Below, in pieces: positions 34,948-43,400 of a stretch of 64,000 bases of DNA; positions within the stretch are counted from its first letter, which is position 1; each line of letters opens with the position of its first letter. The notes beneath the pieces are model-generated. The model was not told the origin of the DNA. It searched no databases and saw nothing but the letters and a program-made list of their open reading frames with translations. Position numbers and translations under genes: made by a program. The DNA comes from Lachnospiraceae bacterium (GTDB taxonomy: Bacteria > Bacillota > Clostridia > Lachnospirales > Lachnospiraceae), in the NCBI GenBank assembly GCA_016286035.1, contig JAEERY010000075.1:103330-167329 (forward strand). Direction: 5' to 3'.

Positions 34948-36183
34948 ATGATAAAGTTAGATCATCCGCCCATGGGGTGGAACAGTTATGACTATTATGA
35001 CACTACAGTTAACGAAGAACAGGTAAAAGCCAATGCACTTTATATGGCAGAAAACCTTAAGGAATACGGCTGGGAATATGTCGTCGTTGATATAGAATGG
35101 TACTCAAAACAGGCCGGTCAAAACAGGGAAAAGTATCAGTATGTACCTTTTTGTGAGGTCGAGATGGATGAGTATTCCAGACTTTTACCTGATGAAAACA
35201 GGTTTCCTTCAGCTCGTGACGGAAGAGGTTTTGCTCCGCTGGCTGAATATGTTCATGGCCTTGGACTTAAGTTTGGAATCCATATAATGAGAGGCATCCC
35301 GAGACGTGCCGCATATCTTAAGACTAAGATCAAGGGTACACCATACACGGCAAATGAAGTGGCAAATCCCTATTCGATATGTGCATGGAATCCGGATATG
35401 TACGGAGTAGATGTCACTTCAAAAGGAGCTCAGGAGTATTATGATTCACTCCTTGAGCTGTATGCTGAGTGGGGCGTGGATTTCATAAAGTGCGATGATA
35501 TCTGCAGGATGGATGCTGAGTCAAGCAAAGACGAGATAGTAATGCTTCATAATGCGATAGAAAAGTGCAAAAGAGATATTGTATTAAGCCTCTCACCCGG
35601 ACCTGCGATCATAAGTGAGCATGGATTCTATAAAGAAAATGCCAACATGTGGCGCATGACCGATGACTTCTGGGACAGCTGGGAATCGTTAAAAGATATG
35701 TTTGACCGATGCAGACAATGGCAGTCGTATGTGACGGATGGGGGGTATCCGGACTGCGATATGCTTCCTGTAGGTATGCTGGGAAAAGGTTTCGGAAGTG
35801 AGAGAAAGACTAATTTTTCGCTCGATGAGCAAATGACAATGCTCACACTTTGGTGCATATTCAGGTCACCTCTGATGCTTGGATGTGCACTGACAAAGCT
35901 TGATGATGAGACAAAAAAGCTGCTCACAAATAAGCATATATACAGGATGGCAGGACAGATCCAAAGATCACATGAATGCTTTGCAAGTGAAGATATCATC
36001 ATCTGGGAAGCAGGTTCAGAGACTGACAGATACATTGCGATATTTAACATATCCGACTCAGAAAAGGAACTTATGAATTTCGAACCTAATGAGGATTCAA
36101 TGGAACTTTGGAGCGGACAGAAATATTCAAAGGTCAAAAACAGTAAGATAAGACCTCACGGTGTTATGGTATTCAGGCTATAA
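34948..36183 (+). CDS. GH27 alpha-galactosidase-like glycoside hydrolase
   Basis: A 411-aa cytoplasmic (no signal peptide) retaining hydrolase of family 27 removing alpha-linked galactose or similar residues. It begins LDHPPMGWNSYDYYDT, typical of GH27. Catalytic residues are visible: D183 in FIKCDDI (nucleophile) and D239/D240 in MTDDFWDSW (acid/base region). A C-terminal beta domain ends in GVMVFRL. It is paired with a cupin upstream and followed by a lipoprotein and, in reverse, an AraC regulator and an MFS transporter, so it belongs to a carbohydrate-use region. Confidence 0.93.
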   Translation: MIKLDHPPMGWNSYDYYDTTVNEEQVKANALYMAENLKEYGWEYVVVDIEWYSKQAGQNREKYQYVPFCEVEMDEYSRLLPDENRFPSARDGRGFAPLAEYVHGLGLKFGIHIMRGIPRRAAYLKTKIKGTPYTANEVANPYSICAWNPDMYGVDVTSKGAQEYYDSLLELYAEWGVDFIKCDDICRMDAESSKDEIVMLHNAIEKCKRDIVLSLSPGPAIISEHGFYKENANMWRMTDDFWDSWESLKDMFDRCRQWQSYVTDGGYPDCDMLPVGMLGKGFGSERKTNFSLDEQMTMLTLWCIFRSPLMLGCALTKLDDETKKLLTNKHIYRMAGQIQRSHECFASEDIIIWEAGSETDRYIAIFNISDSEKELMNFEPNEDSMELWSGQKYSKVKNSKIRPHGVMVFRL

Positions 36184-36184
36184 A

Positions 36185-36223
36185 TTGAACTGAAAGAGAT
36201 ATTACATTATAATAGGAAGAAAC
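36185..36223 (+). promoter_or_regulatory. Strong promoter with TATAATAGGAAGAAAC
   Basis: TTGAAC (36185-36190), 17 bp, TATAAT (36208-36213), then AGGAAGAAAC (36214-36223). It lies just before the lipoprotein gene, 28 bp upstream of its start. Confidence 0.65.
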
Positions 36224-36250
36224 ACGATCAAACAAAAGGAGGAGTTTGAA

Positions 36251-36760
36251 ATGAAAAGAGTAGTAAGGACAATTGTGCTGGGGGGCATCTGCACAATTAT
36301 GTTAACCGGATGCATGACAAAGAAGGTTCCGCAAAACTGGTATGAAGGGTCGCTGGAGTATTACAAGCAAGGATTTGAAAACGGCTGGAAAAATGACGAC
36401 AGCGTCAATTCGGAGTATTTTACCGATAGCAGATTCGGATATCTTTTGCAGGATCTTGACGGTGATGGGGCAGATGAGCTTCTTATCGGTATAATAGATG
36501 ATGCTCCGGAGACGAAATTTACGGATATCATTATCTGGCATCGTGATTTTGGACCGATGAAAGTCTTTAGTGTGGGTGACGGATACTATATGTACCTATG
36601 TGACGGAAATGTCATAAAAGAGGATATGTGGTATGGATCTGATACAAAGGTACAATATATGGTATATGATTCAAAGGATAATTCCTTCCCGATAGTAGAT
36701 GGGGGAGGAGCTCCAAAGAAGTTTGAATTGACAGAATTTGTACAAAATTCGGGCAGATAA
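36251..36760 (+). CDS. Putative lipoprotein with VCBS-like repeat motif
   Basis: A 169-aa predicted lipoprotein. The N-terminus MKRVVRTIVLGGICTIMLTGC has a lipobox (LTGC, Cys at 21). The mature part has DLDGDGADELLIGI, the pattern of FG-GAP/VCBS beta-propeller repeats or EF-hand-like calcium loops, and no recognised enzyme motif. Such proteins are common in Lachnospiraceae with unknown role. AAAAGGAGG precedes the ATG. It converges with the AraC gene, the stops being 2 bp apart. Confidence 0.8.
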   Translation: MKRVVRTIVLGGICTIMLTGCMTKKVPQNWYEGSLEYYKQGFENGWKNDDSVNSEYFTDSRFGYLLQDLDGDGADELLIGIIDDAPETKFTDIIIWHRDFGPMKVFSVGDGYYMYLCDGNVIKEDMWYGSDTKVQYMVYDSKDNSFPIVDGGGAPKKFELTEFVQNSGR

Positions 36761-36762
36761 GA

Positions 36763-37647
36763 TCAATTTCTGTACTCGGAAGGTGTTTTGCCGAATGCTT
36801 TTAAGAAGCAGCGGTTAAAATAACTGATGTCATTAAAACCGCATGAGTATGCGATATCACTGATGGAAGAGCTTCTGTCGACCAGAAGTTCACCTGCTAT
36901 ATGTTCAAGACGGTACTTTATGACGTACTGAACCGGAGTGGTATGGAGAATGTCATGATAGAGTCTAAGCAATGTGCTCACACTTATGTTTGAGCTGGCG
37001 GCGATTTCCTCTATCGTGATGGGACCTTTAAAGTTTTTCTCAATAAAATACAGTGTTTTCTTTATTCTAAGTTCATCCCTTTGCGTCTTTGACGTGAAGG
37101 GATGTTCTGTTTGAGGATCCATGTTTTTCACTATAAGAGAGGCTATCTTACTAAGTGATGAGCGGACGGAGAGAGCAAAATCCGATCTCTCATAAACACC
37201 GTCATACCAGGCTCTTTCGGCATAGGAGAGAATATCATTTTGCCATATGATGTCAGAAGAAAGCTTGATAAACGGCAGATTTTCGTGAGTTAAGATAGGA
37301 GATATGTAAGTGTTCCACACTATATCATCAGGGGTAGCAATGACTCTCGGATCAAAAACAAGGGCATGCTGAGTCGCACTTTCGGTTATCAGATTGGCTG
37401 AGTGGAGTACGCCGCTGTTGGCAAAGTAGCCCTCACCCGATCTTAAAATGAGTTCACATCCTCCGATATAAACACTGACTATCCCGGACAGGATAATTAC
37501 GATCTCAAGTTCATCATGCCAGTGCCAGGGTACTTTTACCTTGGTCAGATCATCAAAAAAGAAAGAGATCGGGAAGTCGGGGGTGCCGTAAGTTAAGAGT
37601 TCCTTACCTGTCTCATCTGTTTTGTCTGTAGAATATGATAGTGCCAT
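36763..37647 (-). CDS. AraC-family transcriptional regulator
   Basis: A 294-aa regulator. The N-terminal cupin sensor is VPWHWHDELEIVIILSGIV, and the C-terminal HTH pair is EEIAASSNISVSTLLRLYHDILHTTPVQYVI and SDIAYSCGFNDISYFNRCFLKAFGKTPSEYRN. Length is typical. It is divergently arranged with the MFS transporter, so it probably controls transport and hydrolysis of a sugar, possibly including the GH27 gene. The inducer is unknown. Confidence 0.92.
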   Translation of the reverse strand: MALSYSTDKTDETGKELLTYGTPDFPISFFFDDLTKVKVPWHWHDELEIVIILSGIVSVYIGGCELILRSGEGYFANSGVLHSANLITESATQHALVFDPRVIATPDDIVWNTYISPILTHENLPFIKLSSDIIWQNDILSYAERAWYDGVYERSDFALSVRSSLSKIASLIVKNMDPQTEHPFTSKTQRDELRIKKTLYFIEKNFKGPITIEEIAASSNISVSTLLRLYHDILHTTPVQYVIKYRLEHIAGELLVDRSSSISDIAYSCGFNDISYFNRCFLKAFGKTPSEYRN

Positions 37648-37730
37648 AAATTACCTCTAATGACGATATTGTCTTATTATACACACGATTATATGCGATT
37701 ATGTCCTATCTGTAAATGGCTATAAGATGA

Positions 37731-37736
37731 TATAAT
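37731..37736 (+). promoter_or_regulatory. -10 element before the MFS transporter
   Basis: TATAAT in the divergent AraC/MFS region, 44 bp before the transporter start. The -35 is poor, as is usual for activator-dependent promoters. Confidence 0.4.
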
Positions 37737-37780
37737 CCAATTATAAGAACTATCATTAAGACTTGAATCGGAGAAAAAAT

Positions 37781-38947
37781 ATGTTTCAGATGCTTCTTGT
37801 TATTATCTATATCGCGTTCATAAGTCTGGGTCTTCCCGACTCGCTTTTGGGATCTGCATGGCCTACCATGTATACACAGATGGGGGTTGCTGTCTCATAT
37901 GCGGGTGTGATCTCGATGATCATAGCGGTAGGGACTGTCATATCCAGTCTTTTAAGCGACAGACTTACAAGAACATTGGGAACAGGAAAGGTAACAGCTG
38001 TAAGTGTAGCAATGACTGCTGTGTCATTGTTTGGCTTTTCTTTCAGTTCTTCCTTTATAAGCCTGTGTTTATGGGCTGTTCCGTATGGTCTGGGTGCAGG
38101 AAGTGTGGATGCTTCTCTTAACAATTATGTGGCTCTTCACTATAAGAGCAGGCATATGAGCTGGCTTCACTGTATGTGGGGAGTAGGAGCGGCAACAGGG
38201 CCGTATGTTATGGGATTTGCTTTGACAAGAGGCATGGGATGGACAGCCGGATATCGTATGATCGGAATACTTCAGGTAGTACTTACAATGATACTGATAT
38301 TCAGCCTTCCTATGTGGAAAAAGCCAGTAAATAGCAGTGAAACAGGGCAAACAGGTGCCTCTGACAGACCGCTTACTCTAAGGGATATCGTTTCAATAAA
38401 GGGAGCAAAAGAAGTCATGCTATACTTCTTTTGCTACTGCGCGATAGAGCAGACGGCAGGCCTTTGGGCGAGCAGTTATCTTACCTTTGACAGGGGAGTA
38501 TCAAGTGAAGCGGCAGCAGGATATGCGAGCATGTTCTTTATCGGAATAACCGTAGGAAGGGCGCTTTCAGGCTTTGTGACCATGAAACTCAATGATAAGT
38601 CAATGGTACGTCTGGGAGAGGCTATAATAGGACTCGGAATACTTGTCATCATACTGCCGTTTGGCGCTTTTGGGGCTCTTACAGGCCTGGTTATCATAGG
38701 ATTTGGCTGTGCACCTGTATATCCTTGTATAATACATTCAACACCGTCTTTTTTCGGGGCTGACAGATCGCAGGCGATCATAGGTGTACAGATGGCCAGC
38801 GCTTATGTCGGAACCTGTCTTATGCCGCCGCTTTTTGGCGTGATAGCAGATAAGTTTGGCATAGTACTTTTATCAGGCTATCTTTTGGTCATTCTTATCA
38901 TCATGCTGATCATGTTTGAGATGCTTGTCAGAAAAACATCAGAATGA
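37781..38947 (+). CDS. MFS transporter (sugar type)
   Basis: A 388-aa major facilitator with about twelve transmembrane helices. Seen are the opening helix LLVIIYIAFISLGLPDSLLGSAWP, the loop 2-3 motif SDRLTRTLGTGKV and a long central loop (SSETGQTGASDRPLTLRD). The overall layout is like FucP-type sugar permeases. A TTG at 37763 would add six residues, but GGAG seven bases before this ATG favours 37781. It is divergent from an AraC regulator, so substrate-specific control is likely. The substrate is unknown. Confidence 0.88.
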   Translation: MFQMLLVIIYIAFISLGLPDSLLGSAWPTMYTQMGVAVSYAGVISMIIAVGTVISSLLSDRLTRTLGTGKVTAVSVAMTAVSLFGFSFSSSFISLCLWAVPYGLGAGSVDASLNNYVALHYKSRHMSWLHCMWGVGAATGPYVMGFALTRGMGWTAGYRMIGILQVVLTMILIFSLPMWKKPVNSSETGQTGASDRPLTLRDIVSIKGAKEVMLYFFCYCAIEQTAGLWASSYLTFDRGVSSEAAAGYASMFFIGITVGRALSGFVTMKLNDKSMVRLGEAIIGLGILVIILPFGAFGALTGLVIIGFGCAPVYPCIIHSTPSFFGADRSQAIIGVQMASAYVGTCLMPPLFGVIADKFGIVLLSGYLLVILIIMLIMFEMLVRKTSE

Positions 38948-39325
38948 GATCATAAAAAACGCTATGATCAAAAATCAATTCTCACATCAAAAATCATTTT
39001 GGAGTTCAAAGCAAAATTATCTCAAGAGAACTTATCAAGACTTGAAAATACCATTATTGCGAAAATATGTTTGATTTACATAATGTGATAAAATGGGCGC
39101 AGTGTTCGTGCACGAAAAATTTTTTTTGCATTTCGTGCACGAATTTCTGCATTTCGTGCACACTTTCACACAGGAAGATTTTTTTATGATAGAATTGGAA
39201 CGGTGGAAAACTATGTCCATTTTGCGCCCAAAAATTTGTTCGAAAAATGACAAAATGGATCACTAAAAAAATAAAAAACAGAATTTTTTTAAAGGTGATA
39301 TATAGATCGAAGGTATCTAAAGAGT
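38948..39325. promoter_or_regulatory. 378-bp AT-rich regulatory region before the TPR/giant-protein locus
   Basis: No gene is seen here. It holds, in order: a hairpin GATCATA/TATGATC (38948-38969) after the MFS stop, without a T tract; a direct repeat ATCAAAAATCA (38967-38977 and 38986-38996); three TTCGTGCAC-based repeats (39105-39161); a TGGGCGCA (39094-39101) / TGCGCCCA (39223-39230) inverted repeat; and -10-like TATGAT (39185-39190) and TAGAAT (39190-39195) with a TTCACA (39165-39170) upstream. This density of repeats is unlike the other gaps in the window. Confidence 0.6.
39105..39161. repeat. Three TTCGTGCAC repeats, two of them full palindromes (candidate operators)
   Basis: TTCGTGCACGAA occurs at 39105-39116 and 39132-39143, each a perfect 12-bp palindrome. 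A third copy, TTCGTGCAC, lies at 39153-39161. GCATTTCGTGCAC is a 13-bp direct repeat at 39128-39140 and 39149-39161. Starts are 27 and 21 bp apart, close to two or three DNA turns, as for cooperative binding of a dimeric regulator. Confidence 0.65.
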
Positions 39326-40363
39326 ATGAAGAAGAGAAAAAAGAAGATATGGATCCGCGTGACGGCGATATTTTTGGTTTTGACCATGGCAGTCACTTAC
39401 TGGGCAGGGACAGTTACAAGCATAAAGATCTCTGCGGCAGAGACCAATGAAGCTATGAAATATCTGGCGGAAAACACGGAATATGTAAATCAAAAGAGAT
39501 CGGAGAGGACCTGGAACCTGATCGAGACGCTCAAAGGAAAAGACGATTTAAACGACTGTTACCTGACAGCGAGCATCTACATCGGATCCGCTAGGTACGA
39601 GGAAGCGCTCACATACATAGATAAGTGCTTGAAAATGTGTCCTCGGGATGAAAGAGAAGATTTCTACGTGGAACTGCTGACCAAGAAAGGCTGTTTACTG
39701 ACCCTTCTAGGACGCAATGATGAGGCGGCTAAAGTGCTTGAAACGGTCATCGAATGCAAGCCGGATTCGAGCGATGCGTACATGGTTCTTATCCAGATCT
39801 ACTACACGGCAAACGACATTGAGAATCTGGAAAAAACCCTGGCTGCATACCTCGAGATCGCACCGGAAGATTCAGACATGAGAGCAACTTACTTACAGGC
39901 ACTCATGAGTGATGGGAAGACCGAAGAAGCCGAGGTTCAATGCGGATTATTGACGGAATACGACAAGGACGGAACTTACAAAAACGATGTGGAGCACACA
40001 TTGGCGCTGATAGCTTTAGGACGCGAGGATTTCACCGGAGCAATGAAGCATCTCACAAAGATGACGGATTACGAAGAAACATATCCGGATGTGGATTATG
40101 ACAAGGGCGTTTGCCTTATGTCGGGCGGTGATTACGACAAAGCGGTTGAAGAGTTCACAAGATCAATAAACATTGGCTACATGAAGCAGTACTGTTATTA
40201 CTCCAGAGCCGTATGTGAATTCTCGTTGGAGGAACCCGATTACGAAGGAACATTCAACGATCTGAAAGCAGCCATCGAATACGACGAAGAAGACAGGAAT
40301 GAAGAAACGGCACAGATGGCGACCGAGCTGATAAATCAATTATTTGAGATAAAAGAAGAGTAA
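39326..40363 (+). CDS. Secreted TPR-repeat protein
   Basis: A 345-aa protein with a basic N-terminus (MKKRKKKIWIRV) and a hydrophobic helix (AIFLVLTMAVTYWAG), likely a signal peptide or membrane anchor, followed by about six tetratricopeptide-type helical repeats (for example AKVLETVIECKPDSSDAYMVLIQIYYTANDIENLEK and YDKGVCLMSGGDYDKAVEEFTRSINIGY). TPR domains bind other proteins. It is 84 bp before the giant secreted protein, in the same reading frame, so a shared operon and a helper role in export or assembly are plausible but unproven. The ribosome site is weak (GAAGG, 12 bases away). Confidence 0.83.
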   Translation: MKKRKKKIWIRVTAIFLVLTMAVTYWAGTVTSIKISAAETNEAMKYLAENTEYVNQKRSERTWNLIETLKGKDDLNDCYLTASIYIGSARYEEALTYIDKCLKMCPRDEREDFYVELLTKKGCLLTLLGRNDEAAKVLETVIECKPDSSDAYMVLIQIYYTANDIENLEKTLAAYLEIAPEDSDMRATYLQALMSDGKTEEAEVQCGLLTEYDKDGTYKNDVEHTLALIALGREDFTGAMKHLTKMTDYEETYPDVDYDKGVCLMSGGDYDKAVEEFTRSINIGYMKQYCYYSRAVCEFSLEEPDYEGTFNDLKAAIEYDEEDRNEETAQMATELINQLFEIKEE

Positions 40364-40447
40364 ACTCAAAAAGAATATAAACAGATGGAACTGATTATGA
40401 ACGATATGAAGATCACAGGATTGAAAACAAATATCAAGGGGAAAGAC

Positions 40448-43400
40448 ATGTTGAGTCGAGATTACTTTGAAAAACAATCGTCAGCAGACGAGATGAAATT
40501 AACGAAAGGAATACGCACAAGCAAACGCCGTTTCAGGATGGCGATGGGGCTGGGAGCGCTTTTGGTGTCTGTGGCCATACTGCATACGGGATTCATTCCG
40601 GCATATGCGGAAGAAGCGGAAGATGTCGCCGAAGAGACGATCACGATCGAACAGCCTGAAGGCAGCGCAAGCGTCGTTGAAGTAATAAAGGACCAGGGCG
40701 GTACCGAGACCAACACGTTGACAACATCAACCGATCCGGTAGTTGAGCATGTGAATGACATGCCTTCAATAACCGTTACGGAGACATTTAGTCAGGATCC
40801 CCATACCGATCCTGGGCTTACTCCGGATTCCATAAGCGTCACTCTGACGGATGGCGGAGATGCAGTCGCACCGGAATGCATGGCGGACGCATTTGAAAAA
40901 TCATCAGGCCATACAGATCCGAAGATCACCAAGGTTGAAACGCCTGCTGATACGGAAGCGGGAACACCGGCAACAACGACATGGACTAAGGTGACGGTGA
41001 CCGAATCAGAGAACGCTATTCAGAAAGCAATCGATGATGCACTTTCAAGGATCACAGACAAGTCGATCAAGAGTATAACGATCACGGTTGCAGACGGAGA
41101 ATACAACGGTGACCTTACGATTTCTTCCGACAAGGTAGATGCATCAAAACTGAATGACGATTTTACACTTTACATTTTGAGCGAAGGTTCATATGCGGCA
41201 GCAGATGAAACCACAAACATAATCGACAAGGAAACGATCAATGCCTCAGCGGGAACGGGAGCAAATGTTAACGGTGCGATCATCATCAGCAACATCAATA
41301 CGATCCTCGCTGGTTTGTATTTCTCAAAGGGCAGAACGATCGATGTGACCGGAACAGACAAAAATGAGATAACGGTATTCGGAACAAAAGGCAACGATAA
41401 CATCTCGCTCAATATCAAAGGTGATGTAAGAGCAAAAGTTGATTCGGGAGCCGGAGACGACACGGTAGGATTTGTTCAGGCGTCAGGAAAGATCAATGCC
41501 AACATTGAAACCGGAGCCGGTGAAGATTATGTATCAGCATCCAGTGCTTCGACAGTGGATGGCCAAAACGGATCACTTAACATCAACACCGCAGCCGGAG
41601 ATGATGTTATACAGATCGACACATCACTTGCGAATGCGATCGGATCAGTCAACATAAGCGCAGGAGCTGGAGATGACACACTCGACCTGATAGGTATACT
41701 TGCTGATACGAATGACAGAATATCAAAGAATGCAGATCAGATCACTCTTTTCAATGATTCGACAAAGAAGATTTTGATAAAAGGCATACCAAGCATTGAA
41801 ACCTTCACCGATTCACTTGAGAATAAAAAGACACAAAACATAACAAGTCTTTCTGCATCGGGTATACAGTCGTTCACGAACTACAGATACACAGGCAGCT
41901 TCGATGATGTGCTGAATGCAAACTGGACCACCGCGAACCTGTTCCTGACAAAGCTGATCATCGAAGGTGACGGCAAGGATGTAAAGATAGGAAATCTTAA
42001 CGTACCGAGAGCAAACCTGGTAATAAAAGCCAAGGAACTTACGATCAGCGGAAAGATCACAGCATTGGATATCAAGATCAATGCGATCGACACAGATGAT
42101 CTTTACAAACTCGATACAACAGAGTTTGAACAAATGACAGGAGTGACTGTCGGAGAAGAAGGAGAACTTTCCGGAAGCTTCATGGATTTCTATTCAAAAG
42201 CAGTTGTTACCGTTAAAGACGGAGCAGAGCTTATTGCAAAGATGGGTAGCATTTCTATAGAAGCAACTACAAGACAGACACATGATCTGCTTGACCTGTT
42301 CGGACAGACCGGTATAGATGATGATCTCAACTTCCTCAATATTAAAGTTTGCGAGTCAGGCATCAACCTTAAGGGTAAACTTGATGCGAGCAGGAACATC
42401 ATCCTCAAGGCAGCGGCAACGGTTATGATCGATGTCAGCAACGATATGCTTGCTTCATTATTTATACCGTTGGCATTCGGACTTGCAGTATCTGATGTAC
42501 ATATTGATATAGAGAGCGCTAATCTCAAATCCGGTGGAGACATAGCAGCGGATGCAACTTCCGACATCAATGTCAAGGGCGAGGCAAGTACAGGTAAGCT
42601 TCCTGTAGCGATAGCTCTTTCGATCGGAGTAAGCGATACGCATGTTAAGGTAACCGGAGACAGCGTGCTCAATGCGGGCGGCAATGTTGATCTCAATGCC
42701 GATTTAAAACTTCAGACCGAAGCTTCTTCAAAGAAGGGTGACATGGAAGGAACATCAGGTGGCTTTATAGCAGTTGAGATAGGTGTTACCGATTCGTATG
42801 TTAAAGTAACTGACAATACCAACATCACGGCAGGCAAGGATGTATCACTCAATTCCAACGGAAGCATAACAGGCGTTGCCACAGCTACAAGTGCAGGCGA
42901 CGGAGAAGCAGCTGATTCTGTTGACGGACAGACCAACAAGATCAAAGGTCTTCTTACATCTGTAAGAGATGCCCTCATGGAAAATGTCGGCGCCAAGATT
43001 AGGGCAATGTTAAATGGTACAGTTGAGCAGTTCGGAGGAAAGGCTCATGCCATTAAGGTTGACAACACACAGAACGGAACAGTTACTGCACCTTCATCAG
43101 CAAACAATTACGAATTCTTCTCAGAAGATGCTTTTGCTGACGGAGTAACATATTATACATATGATAAATCAAAGAGAATTTACACACCCGTAGTAGCAGG
43201 AGCGGCTAAGGATTCCAAGACTGCATATTACACAAAGGCGGAGCCGGTTAAGATCGCGGTTAACGGCAACGAAGGTTATGTGCCTGATACTGTAAAGATC
43301 CGTTACCTTGCAAAGGGCGCAGCTCAGTATACGGAGACAACCCTCACGGCAGCAGCTGATGGTTCATACAGCTTTGAGATGCCTGAGTACGATGTAACGA

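Noticed and set aside
38948..38969. Hairpin after the MFS gene as a terminator.
   Set aside because: The stem is AT-rich and is followed by A residues, not T, on the plus strand, so it is not called a terminator.
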